NCBI RefSeq assembly: GCF_003344625.1
Contig: NZ_QPKJ02000001.1
Span: 1,426,001 to 1,490,000 of the forward strand
From: Solirubrobacter deserti
GTDB lineage: Bacteria > Actinomycetota > Thermoleophilia > Solirubrobacterales > Solirubrobacteraceae
DNA: 64,000 bases
Direction of reading: 5' to 3'
A program made the position numbers and the translations under genes. Numbering within the stretch: position 1 is the first letter of the stretch; every line of letters starts with the position of its first letter. Under the pieces are notes generated by a model. That model saw only the letters and a program-made list of their open reading frames with translations. It had not been told where the DNA came from and did not search any database. Shown piece by piece: positions 13,255 to 21,156 of the stretch.

Positions 13255-14252
13255 GTGACCGGCCGTCTGAACTTCGTCGGCGCGTTCCTGTCGATCTCGG
13301 TCGCGGCGACGATCGCCGAGGGCATCGTCGAGCAGGACCAGATCGCGTTGCCGATCATCTTCGCCGGCCTGCTCGGCGCAATCGGGTTCAACCTCACCAC
13401 GTGGTACCTGGGGCTGCCCTCCTCGTCGAGCCACGCGCTGATCGGCGGCATGGTGGGCGCGATGCTGGCGGCGGTCGGGACGGGCGGCGTCAAGTGGTCC
13501 GGGATCGTGGAGAAGGTGCTCATCCCGGGCGTGTTCGCGGTGCTGATCGCGGGCGCGGTGGCGGTGATCGGCACGAAGGTCGCCTACCTGTTCCTGCGCA
13601 ACGTCGGCAGCGACACGGCCACGCGCGGCTACCGGCTCGGGCAGATCGGCTCGGCGTCGCTGGTCTCGCTCGGCCACGGCACCAACGACGCGCAGAAGTC
13701 GATGGGCATCATCGTGCTCGCCCTCGCCGCCAACGGGAACCTCTCCGCGGGCAACTTCACGGTGCCGCTGTGGGTGAAGATCGGCTGCGCCACGGCGATC
13801 GCGCTCGGCACGTTCATGGGCGGCTGGCGCATCATCGGCACGCTCGGCAAGAAGGTGGCGGGCGACATCACGCCGCCACAGGGCTTCTCTGCGGAGGCGT
13901 CGGGCGCGACGCTGATCCTCGGCTCCTCCTACTTCGGCTACCCGCTGTCCACGACGCAGGTCGTCTCGGGCGCGGTCGTCGGCTCGGGCATCGGACGCGG
14001 TGGGAGCGAGACAACTGGGGCATCGCCGGTCGCATGGGTATCGCGTGGGTCCTCACCATCCCCGGCGCGGGAGCGGTCGCCGCCGGCGCCTACGGGCTCG
14101 TCTCGTTGCTCGGCGACACGGCCGGACCGATCGTGATCGGCGCGCTCGCGCTGACGGGATCGGTGGCGCTGTTCCTCAAGACGCGCCGCGAGGACGCCAC
14201 CGACACCGAGCTCACCGACCTCAAGGGCTCCCCGGCCCCGGTGGCGGCATGA
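13255..14252 (+). pseudogene. PiT-type inorganic phosphate transporter, truncated and frameshifted
   Basis: The protein is clearly the low-affinity phosphate permease family: NFVGAFLSISVAATIAEGI, SSSHALIGGMVG, the second signature SLGHGTNDAQKSMGI, and YPLSTTQVVSGAVVGSGIG. Two defects are visible. The N-terminal 40-55 residues, including the first GxNDxANA signature helix, are missing; reading upstream of 13255 soon meets stops. Near 14000-14005 the frame breaks: the reading GSGIGRGG must jump to a new frame to continue WERDNWGIAGRMGIAW and on to the TGA at 14250-14252, consistent with one lost base. The final ATGA couples it to the next small gene. Confidence 0.85.
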
Positions 14253-14491
14253 TCTTCGCGGAGCTGATCGCCTGGGGTGACCTCGGCAAGGTCGTGCTCG
14301 TCGGGCTCGCGGGCGGCGTCGGCCTGGTCGTCACCTGGGGCCTGCTGCTGCTCGGCCTCGAACGGACGCAGGAAGTCCGGTCGGGCGCCCGCTCCGGCGG
14401 GCTCGCCGCCTATGGCGCGATCGCGCTGGTGGGCGGCCTCTGCACCCTCGCGCTGCTGGTGCTCGGGCTATGGGCGTTGACGCAGAAATGA
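14249..14491 (+). CDS. Small two-helix membrane protein
   Basis: 80 residues with two hydrophobic segments (about 12-37 and 54-76) joined by a short charged loop (LERTQEVRSGARSGG). ATG at 14249 overlaps the phosphate-transporter stop as ATGA and its own stop overlaps the next start the same way, so the three genes were built as one translationally coupled operon. No family recognised; an accessory subunit of the phosphate permease is the natural guess from position. Confidence 0.75.
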   Translation: MIFAELIAWGDLGKVVLVGLAGGVGLVVTWGLLLLGLERTQEVRSGARSGGLAAYGAIALVGGLCTLALLVLGLWALTQK

Positions 14492-14985
14492 ACGCGCGCG
14501 TCCTGCGCCGTCTGCACGAGGTGTACGAGCGCGAGCGCGCGCTGGTCCCGGAGATCCAGGCGCAGCTCGCGGCCGCGCCGCCCGGCGGCTACCGGGACCA
14601 GCTCCAGGAGCACCTCGACGAGACGCGGGCGCACATCCGGACGCTCGCTCACCGGCTGGACGAGCTCGGCTACCGCAGCGGGTCGCTGCTCACCGGCCTC
14701 GTCTCGCTCGTGCAGGGAACCGTGGCGCAGGCGAACGCGCGCCGCCTCACCCCGCTCGATCTGCTGCGCCCGCGCGACCCGGCCGAGCGGATCCTCCAGC
14801 GCGCGCGGCACGCGGCCGCCGCCCACGCGGCGAACATCGCCGACTACCGGGCGCTGGACCGCATCGCCCAGACCGCGGGCGACACCACCACGCAGGCGCT
14901 GGCCGCGCGGCTCGGCGCCCAGGAGCAGCACCGCTTCGACGCGATCATCGCCGAGATCCCGACGCTGACCGACGCGCTGCCGTAA
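14488..14985 (+). CDS. Ferritin-like four-helix protein (DUF892-like)
   Basis: 165 residues, helical, with Glu/His pairs spaced as in ferritin-like bundles: YERERALVPEIQAQL, LQEHLDETRAHIRTL, ARHAAAAHAANIADYRALDR, LAARLGAQEQHRFD. It resembles the YciE/YciF (DUF892) group linked to stress responses. The start ATG at 14488 overlaps the previous stop (ATGA); an in-frame ATG at 14470 is less likely. Whether it binds metal cannot be seen. Confidence 0.7.
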   Translation: MNARVLRRLHEVYERERALVPEIQAQLAAAPPGGYRDQLQEHLDETRAHIRTLAHRLDELGYRSGSLLTGLVSLVQGTVAQANARRLTPLDLLRPRDPAERILQRARHAAAAHAANIADYRALDRIAQTAGDTTTQALAARLGAQEQHRFDAIIAEIPTLTDALP

Positions 14986-15101
14986 CAGGAGGCGCGGCGA
15001 CGGTGCTGGCGGCCTGAGCCGTCGCAGCGGCCGCGTCGAGGAGGTGGTATCACTCGTCTCGGGCCGTGGCTCGGGAGGCCGCGGGAGAGGAGAGACGCGC
15101 T

Positions 15102-17864
15102 ATGTCCGCCGTTCGTCGCATGGTGCTCGCAAGCCTGTTCGCCGCGCTGCTGGCCGGCACCGCCCAGGCTCACGACCGTGGCCTGGACGGGCACCCGAGC
15201 CTGCGTAACGCCGTCACGGACCAGACCTTCTACTTCGTGATGGCGGACCGCTTCGCGAACGGGTCGACGGAGAACGACCACGGCGGCCTGCCGCCGGGCA
15301 AGGACGCCGGGCAGTCGGGCTTCGATCCCACCGGCAAGGGCTGGTACCACGGCGGTGACCTGCGTGGGCTGCTCGGCAAGCTCGACTACGTCCAGGGCCT
15401 GGGCGCGACCGCGATCTGGCTCACGCCGTCGTTCAAGAACAAGGCGGTGCAGCCGGAGGACAACTCGGCCGGCTACCACGGCTACTGGATCACGGACTTC
15501 ACGCAGATCGACCCGCACCTCGGCTCCAACGAGGACCTGCGCGCGCTCGTCGACGCCGCGCACCGCCGCGGCATCAAGGTCTACTTCGACATCATCACCA
15601 ACCACACGGCGGACGTCATCAAGTACGTCGAAGGCGCCCGGATGCCGTACCGCTCGAAGGATCAGGCGCCGTACCGGACCGCGTCCGGCGCGCCGTTCGA
15701 CGACCGCGACCACGCGGGCACGAGCTTCTTCCCGCCGCTGTCGGCCACGACCAGCTTCCCGTTCCGGCCGTTCGTGCCGGAGGCCGAGCGGACCGTCAAG
15801 GTGCCCGCGTGGCTGAACGACGTGACGCTCTACCACAACCGCGGGGACACGACGTTCGTCGGCGAGAACTCGCTCTACGGCGACTTCTTCGGCCTCGACG
15901 ACCTGTTCACCGAGCACCCGCGCGTGGTGGACGGGATGGTCGAGATCTACAAGACGTGGATCCGCGAGTTCCGCATCGACGGCTTCCGGATGGACACGAT
16001 GAAGCACGTCAACGACGAGTTCTGGCAGACGTTCGCGCCCACGATCGAGCGCTACGCACGCTCGCAGGGCATCCGCGACTTCTACATGTTCGGCGAGGTG
16101 GCCGAGGACAACAGCCGGCCGATCCTGTCGCACTTCACGACCCACGACCGCGTGCAGGGCGTGCTCGACTTCGCGTTCCAGACGGCCGCGATGCGCTTCG
16201 CCGCCAACTCGGTGGGGACGGACGACCTGCGCAACCTGTTCGTCGACGACGACTGGTTCACCGACGGCGACTCCAACGTCTACAACCTGCCGACGTTCCT
16301 GGGCAACCACGACCGCGGGCGGGTCGGCATGTTCGTGCGGGACGCCAACCCGGGAGCGACCGAGGCCGAGCTGCTGCAGCGTGACCGGCTCGCGCACGCG
16401 CTGATGTACTTCTCCCGTGGGAACCCGGTCGTCTACTACGGCGACGAGCAGGGCTTCACCGGCGCGGGCGGCGACCAGGACTCGCGTCAGGACATGTTCC
16501 CCTCGCAGTCGCCGCAGTACAACAACGCCGCGGATCCGATCGCTGGGGACGACGGGGCGGGCAAGAACGACAACCTCGGCTCCGACGAGACGCCGATGGA
16601 CGACAACTTCGACCCCGGGCATCCGCTGTACCGCGAGCTGGTGCGGCTGGCCGAGCTCACCCGCCGCCACCCGGCGCTGCGCAACGGCACCCAGCAGCAC
16701 CGGTACTCCTCGCCCGCGGCCGGCGTCTACGCCTTCAGCCGCTTCCACGACCGCGAGTACGTCGTGGCGCTCAACAACGCCGAGACGGCAGCGAGCGCCG
16801 CGATCCCGACGTTCATGGCGCGCGGCGACTGGGAGCGGGTGTACGGCGACGGGCCGAAGTGGGCCCGCAGCGGGCGCGACGCCCGGCTGACGCTGACCGT
16901 CCCGCCGCTCTCCGCCGTGGTGTACCGGGCGCGTGACCGGATCGAGCGCAGCCGCCGGGCACCCAACGTGTGGCTGACGGCGCCCGCGAGCGGCTCGGAC
17001 CGGTTGGAGGTGCGCGCGAACGTCGCCGGCAGCTCCGCCTACCACGTCACCTTCTTCGCGCGGGTCGGGCACCGCTGGGTGGATATCGGCACCGACGACA
17101 ACGCGCCGTACCGCGTCTTCCACGACGTGGCCGACCTCGCCCCCGGCACGCGGGTGAAGTACCGGGCGGTGGTGCTCGACAACGCCCGCCACGAGCGGCG
17201 GAGCCAGACCGTGCGGTCGACCGTCGCGCCGCCCACGATCACGCTGGAGGCGCCGACCGAGGGCCAGCGCGTGCGCGGGACGGTCGAGGTCCGCGCGACC
17301 GCGGTGCCCGAGCACGCGCACCACGTCGTCGCGTTCGAGCGCTCGGTGGACGGCGGCCCGTTCACCCGCATCGGCAGCGACGACTCGTCGCCGGTCCACA
17401 CGGCGTTCGACGACACGTCGAGCCTGCCGGACGGCGCGCGCGTGACCTACCGCGCCGTGCTCACCTACGCGCCCGGACGCACCGTCACGAGCGCCGCGCG
17501 CAGCGCGACGATCGTGCAGGCGCGCGTGGAGACCGCCGTCATCCACTACAAGGGCGATCTGGCCAAGTGGGGACTGCACCTGTTCGGCGACGGCCTGCCG
17601 GACAGCGAGAAGCCCGAGTGGACGAACCCGTTCCCGTTCGACGAGGCCGATCAGTACGGCGGGCTGCGCCGGATCGAGATCAGCGACGACACCAAGCCGG
17701 TCGGCTTCGTCGTCCACGGCCGCCCGCCGACCGACCCGAACGTCAAGGACACGGCCAACGACCGCTTCTTCACCCCGCTCGCGACGCCCGAGATCTGGCT
17801 CCGCGAGGGCGACGCGCGCATCTACACGTGTGCCGCGGCGAACGACACGTGCGTGGCGAGGTGA
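15102..17864 (+). CDS. Secreted GH13 alpha-amylase/pullulanase-type enzyme
   Basis: 920 residues. Signal peptide at about 1-24 (LASLFAALLAGTAQA). The GH13 barrel holds the expected triad: nucleophile Asp298 in GFRMD, acid Glu332 in FGEV and Asp404 in NHD. The barrel is followed by the beta domain (about 500-610), two Ig-like beta modules (about 615-810) and a C-terminal module starting HYKGDLAKWGLHLFGDGL that resembles the pullulanase-associated CBM41 domain. It should cleave alpha-glucans outside the cell. The start is chosen for the GGAGAGGAGAGA ribosome site in front of ATG 15102; an upstream in-frame start at 15066 would spoil the signal peptide. The stop abuts that of the convergent urease gene. 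Confidence 0.94.
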   Translation: MSAVRRMVLASLFAALLAGTAQAHDRGLDGHPSLRNAVTDQTFYFVMADRFANGSTENDHGGLPPGKDAGQSGFDPTGKGWYHGGDLRGLLGKLDYVQGLGATAIWLTPSFKNKAVQPEDNSAGYHGYWITDFTQIDPHLGSNEDLRALVDAAHRRGIKVYFDIITNHTADVIKYVEGARMPYRSKDQAPYRTASGAPFDDRDHAGTSFFPPLSATTSFPFRPFVPEAERTVKVPAWLNDVTLYHNRGDTTFVGENSLYGDFFGLDDLFTEHPRVVDGMVEIYKTWIREFRIDGFRMDTMKHVNDEFWQTFAPTIERYARSQGIRDFYMFGEVAEDNSRPILSHFTTHDRVQGVLDFAFQTAAMRFAANSVGTDDLRNLFVDDDWFTDGDSNVYNLPTFLGNHDRGRVGMFVRDANPGATEAELLQRDRLAHALMYFSRGNPVVYYGDEQGFTGAGGDQDSRQDMFPSQSPQYNNAADPIAGDDGAGKNDNLGSDETPMDDNFDPGHPLYRELVRLAELTRRHPALRNGTQQHRYSSPAAGVYAFSRFHDREYVVALNNAETAASAAIPTFMARGDWERVYGDGPKWARSGRDARLTLTVPPLSAVVYRARDRIERSRRAPNVWLTAPASGSDRLEVRANVAGSSAYHVTFFARVGHRWVDIGTDDNAPYRVFHDVADLAPGTRVKYRAVVLDNARHERRSQTVRSTVAPPTITLEAPTEGQRVRGTVEVRATAVPEHAHHVVAFERSVDGGPFTRIGSDDSSPVHTAFDDTSSLPDGARVTYRAVLTYAPGRTVTSAARSATIVQARVETAVIHYKGDLAKWGLHLFGDGLPDSEKPEWTNPFPFDEADQYGGLRRIEISDDTKPVGFVVHGRPPTDPNVKDTANDRFFTPLATPEIWLREGDARIYTCAAANDTCVAR

Positions 17865-19472
17865 TCAGCCGAGCAGGAAGCGGCCGGAGAAGGCGAGGCG
17901 CTCGACCGGCGGCGCCTCGACCGGCTCGCCGTCGAGCGTGACCGCGGACGTCCGCGGGTCGACGCGGACGTCGCCGCGGCGGTCGTTGTGGAGCATGTCG
18001 GCGGCGGTCAGGTCGCGGCAGCCCTCGACGCGGGCGCGCTCGCGGACGGTCGGGAGCTCGGCGTCCATCGCGCAGCCGGCCAGGAACGCGAGCGAGGTGC
18101 GGGCGGGCGCGCCGCCGATCCCGCCGACCTGCGGCTGGACGCGCACGGGCTCGGCCAACATCGTGGTCGCGTTGCCGTCGCCGGACGCGCCCCACGCGGC
18201 CATCCCGGCCTTGAGCACCAGCTCCGGCCGCACGCCGAACAGTGTGGGCTGCCAGAGCACGGCGTCCGCGAGCCGGCCCGGGGTGAGCGCGCCGACGTGG
18301 CCTGCGAGCCCGTGCGTGAGCGCCGGGTTGATCGTGACCTTCGCGATGTGGCGCAACACGCGCGCGTTGTCGTGCGCGCCCTCGCCGCCGCGGACGACCT
18401 TCATCCAATCCGCGTTCTGGAACGCGCGGCGGACGACCTCGCCCGCACGGCCCATGCCCTGCGAGTCCGAGGACATCATGTGGATGACGCCGAGGTCGTG
18501 CAGGACGCCCTCGGCGGCCATCGTGCGGGCGCGGACGCGCAGGTCGAGGATCGCGAGGTCGCCGCTGCGCCTGCCCGGTTGCAGCAGGTGCACGGCCTCG
18601 ACCATCGCGCGGCCCTCGGCCTCGGTGCCCGCGCCGAACGGCAGCCCCGGGTTGGTGGAGGACGTGAGCACGCGCTCGCGGCCCGCGAGCGCGAGCAGGT
18701 CGGGCGCGTGGCCGCCGCCGCAGCCCTCGATGTGAAAGGCGTGGATCGTCCGGCCGCCGAACGCGCGGTAGGTGTCCTCGACCGACAGCGCCTCGTTGAG
18801 CCCGTCGGTGTGGATGGCGAGCTGGACGTCCTCGGCGTCGCAGACGTCGAGCGCCGTCCGGATCTGCTCCGGCCCGGCGGCGACGTCCTCGTGGATCTTC
18901 AGCCCGGCGCCGCCCGCGCGCAGCGAGTGCAGGATCGGGTCCTGGCGGGCGGAGGAGCCGCGCACGAGCAGGGCGGCATTGAGCGGGTAGGCGTCGAGCG
19001 CGGCCCAGGCGGCGTGCAGCAGCTCGGGTGGGTTGCAGCCGAGGTTCCAGACCGGGCCGGGGTCCTGGATGACGAGCGTCGTGAGCCCGCCCGCGAGCGC
19101 GGCGTTCGCGACCTGCGGCGAGAGCCAGTGCACGTGCGTGTCGATGCCGCCGGGCGTGACGATCAGCCCGCTCGCGTCGTGGACGGCGGTCGCGGTGTCG
19201 AGCACCACGTCGATGCCGTCCTCGGTGTCCGGGTTGCCGGCCCGGCCGACGCTCACGATCCGGCCCCCGCTCACGCCCAGGCTGGCGAACCGCACCCCAA
19301 GCACGGGGTCGATCACGAGACCGCCCGTGATCGCGACCTCCACCCCGCCGCGCTCGGCGCGCGCGGACAGCCCGTCGCGCATCGTGCCGCCCCATCCGGG
19401 GACGATCGCGTCCGGCTCGCCCTCGGGCTCGAGCCACAGGTCGCTGTCGGCCAGCCGCACGCGCTCAGGCAC
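17865..19472 (-). CDS. ureC: Divergent urease alpha-like amidohydrolase
   Basis: 535 residues, about 30 shorter than classical UreC, mainly at the N-terminus. All nickel ligands of urease can be placed: His113 and His115 (GGIDTHVHW), carbamylated Lys192 (GAGLKIHED), His221 (AIHTDGLNE), His247 (FHIEGCGGGHAPD) and Asp336 (SSDSQGMG). The mobile flap differs: where urease has MVCHHLD, this protein has MVEAVHLLQ, so the flap Cys and the general-acid His (K. aerogenes Cys319, His320) are replaced by Ala-Val. The GTG start at 19472 overlaps the gamma-beta gene by 8 bp. No ureDEFG genes are nearby. It may be a low-activity urease or act on a substituted urea; see findings. The symbol reflects homology only. 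Confidence 0.88.
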   Translation of the reverse strand: MPERVRLADSDLWLEPEGEPDAIVPGWGGTMRDGLSARAERGGVEVAITGGLVIDPVLGVRFASLGVSGGRIVSVGRAGNPDTEDGIDVVLDTATAVHDASGLIVTPGGIDTHVHWLSPQVANAALAGGLTTLVIQDPGPVWNLGCNPPELLHAAWAALDAYPLNAALLVRGSSARQDPILHSLRAGGAGLKIHEDVAAGPEQIRTALDVCDAEDVQLAIHTDGLNEALSVEDTYRAFGGRTIHAFHIEGCGGGHAPDLLALAGRERVLTSSTNPGLPFGAGTEAEGRAMVEAVHLLQPGRRSGDLAILDLRVRARTMAAEGVLHDLGVIHMMSSDSQGMGRAGEVVRRAFQNADWMKVVRGGEGAHDNARVLRHIAKVTINPALTHGLAGHVGALTPGRLADAVLWQPTLFGVRPELVLKAGMAAWGASGDGNATTMLAEPVRVQPQVGGIGGAPARTSLAFLAGCAMDAELPTVRERARVEGCRDLTAADMLHNDRRGDVRVDPRTSAVTLDGEPVEAPPVERLAFSGRFLLG

Positions 19473-20124
19473 CGCGGTACCCCCGTTCCCGCGCGAGCTG
19501 GAGCGCCGCGTCCCGCGCGCCCGGGTCGTCCAGCGGCCCGTCCACCAGGCCGCCGTGGCCGCGGACGACGCGCGCGCCGGCGATCGGGACGAGCCGCACG
19601 GTGAGCGGCTCGCCCGGGTTGAACACGACCTTGGCGCCGGGGGCGATCGCGAGCCGGTGGCCGTAGGCGGCGGCGCGGTCGAAGCGCAGGACGCGGTTGG
19701 TCTCGAAGAAGTGGAAGTGCGAGGTGACGCCGACCGGCACCTCGCCCTCGTTGACGACCTCGAGCGCCAAGCCCTCCGCCAGCCACTCCGGCTCCACCGC
19801 CACGGGCTCCGGCGGCGCGCCGCGGCGGATCGGGTCGTGCAAGACGACGAGCCGGTGCCCGTCCTCGAACAGCGGCTCGACCTCCACGCGCGGGATCGCA
19901 TCGGCCACGCCGTCGAGCACGTCGGCCGGCCCGAGCACCGTGTAGCCGAACGCCTCGACGTCGGCGTAGGAGCGCCCGTCGCGCGCGGCCTCGCACACCT
20001 CGTCGGCGATCAGCGCCACCGCCTCGGCCTGCGTGAGCTCCAGCCCGCGCGCGCGGCGCTTGCGAGCCAGCTCGGCGGCCAGGTACAGCAGCAACCGGCT
20101 CTCTTCGCTGGGCAGCAGATGCAT
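19465..20124 (-). CDS. ureAB: Fused urease gamma-beta subunit
   Basis: 219 residues. Residues 1-100 are the gamma-type helical domain (LLLYLAAELARKRRARG, LTQAEAVALIADEV), and about 105-219 form the beta-type jelly roll with the conserved GVTSHFHFFETNRVLRFD. The fusion is as in some actinobacterial and Helicobacter-type ureases. ATG at 20124 directly follows the stop of the agmatine deiminase gene (TAGATG), and its end overlaps the alpha gene, so the three are co-transcribed. It builds the scaffold of the alpha-beta-gamma enzyme. Confidence 0.92.
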   Translation of the reverse strand: MHLLPSEESRLLLYLAAELARKRRARGLELTQAEAVALIADEVCEAARDGRSYADVEAFGYTVLGPADVLDGVADAIPRVEVEPLFEDGHRLVVLHDPIRRGAPPEPVAVEPEWLAEGLALEVVNEGEVPVGVTSHFHFFETNRVLRFDRAAAYGHRLAIAPGAKVVFNPGEPLTVRLVPIAGARVVRGHGGLVDGPLDDPGARDAALQLARERGYRGA

Positions 20125-21120
20125 CTAGGCCGCCGGTTGTTGTTGCGTGATGCAGTGGATGCCGCCGCCGCGGGCGAACAGCGGGCGCGCGTCGACGAGC
20201 TCGACGCGCCGGCCCGGGTAGGCGTCGGCCATGATCGCGGCGGCGCGCGCGTCGGCCTCCGGCTCCCCGAAGCCGCACAGGATCACGCCGCCGTTGACGA
20301 CGTAGTGGTTGATGTAGCTGTAGTCCACCGGCCCGTGCTCGTCGTGGGTGGCGCGCGGCGCGGGGACCTCGACCACCGTCAGTCCTGCCTCGCGCAGCAG
20401 CTCGACGATCGTGCGCGAGACGTCATGGTCGGGATGTTCCGGGTCGTCCTGGCGGTGCGCGAGCACGGTGCCGGGCGCGCAGAACGTCGCGACGATGTCC
20501 ACGTGGCCGCGCGTGCCGAACTCGTCGTAGTCGCGCGTGAGGCCGCGCTCGAGCCAGATGATGCGCTCGGCCCCGAGCGTGCGCCGCAGCTCCGCCTCCA
20601 CCCGGGCCTGATCCCAGTCCGGATTGCGCCCGGGATCGAGCTGCACCGTGCGGGTGACGAGCACGGTGCCCTCGCCGTCGACGTGGATGCCGCCGCCCTC
20701 GTTGACGAGCGGGGAGCTGACGACGGGCACGCCGGCCTGCTCGGCCACGAAGCGGGCGACGTTGGCGTCCTTGTCCCACTGCGCCCACTGCTGCCCACCC
20801 CAGCCGTTGAACACCCAGTCGACCGCGGCCGGCGCGTTGCCGTCGAGGACGAACGTCGGCCCGATGTCGCGCATCCAGGCGTCGTTGAGCGGCGCCTCGA
20901 CAACCTCGACGCGGGGATCGAGGGAGCGCGCGGCCTCGTCGGTCGCATCCGGGTCGACGACCATCGACACCGGCTCGAACTCGACGACCGCGCGCGCGAC
21001 CGCCGCCCACGTGGCGCGAGCCTCGTCCGGCTGCTCGCCGAGCGTGTAGCCGGACGACGGCCACGCCATCCAGGTGCGCTGGTGGGGCGCCCACTCGGGC
21101 GGCATGCGGTACTCGGGCAC
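20125..21120 (-). CDS. aguA: Agmatine deiminase / PAD-family protein
   Basis: 331 residues of the peptidyl-arginine deiminase fold. Conserved sites: DAWMRDIGPTFV (substrate Asp), FGTRGHVDIVATF (catalytic His) and GGGIHCITQQ with nucleophile Cys323. The reaction expected is agmatine + water to N-carbamoylputrescine + ammonia. GTG at 21120 is used as start because a TACGCT box stands six bases before it, consistent with a leaderless transcript; ATG 21105 is an alternative. It heads the operon with the urease-like genes. No N-carbamoylputrescine amidase (AguB) gene is seen in the window. Confidence 0.9.
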   Translation of the reverse strand: MPEYRMPPEWAPHQRTWMAWPSSGYTLGEQPDEARATWAAVARAVVEFEPVSMVVDPDATDEAARSLDPRVEVVEAPLNDAWMRDIGPTFVLDGNAPAAVDWVFNGWGGQQWAQWDKDANVARFVAEQAGVPVVSSPLVNEGGGIHVDGEGTVLVTRTVQLDPGRNPDWDQARVEAELRRTLGAERIIWLERGLTRDYDEFGTRGHVDIVATFCAPGTVLAHRQDDPEHPDHDVSRTIVELLREAGLTVVEVPAPRATHDEHGPVDYSYINHYVVNGGVILCGFGEPEADARAAAIMADAYPGRRVELVDARPLFARGGGIHCITQQQPAA

Positions 21121-21126
21121 CGGCGG

Positions 21127-21132
21127 AGCGTA
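21127..21132 (-). promoter_or_regulatory. Putative -10 box of the agmatine deiminase operon (leaderless)
   Basis: TACGCT on the minus strand, six bases before the GTG at 21120. Its spacing matches other boxes in this window in which the start codon would be the transcript's first codon. It separates the deiminase operon from the TPR gene, which ends 36 bp upstream. Confidence 0.45.
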
Positions 21133-21156
21133 GTGCAGCGGGCGTCCGCCGCCGTG

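Noticed and set aside
14997..15025. Hairpin GCGACGG...CCGTCGC as a terminator
   Set aside because: Stem of seven with a 15-base loop and no T-run after it; such hairpins are common by chance at this GC content.
14844..17717. 957-codon minus-strand frame opposite the amylase
   Set aside because: The plus strand carries an intact GH13 enzyme with signal peptide and triad; the minus product shows no family features.
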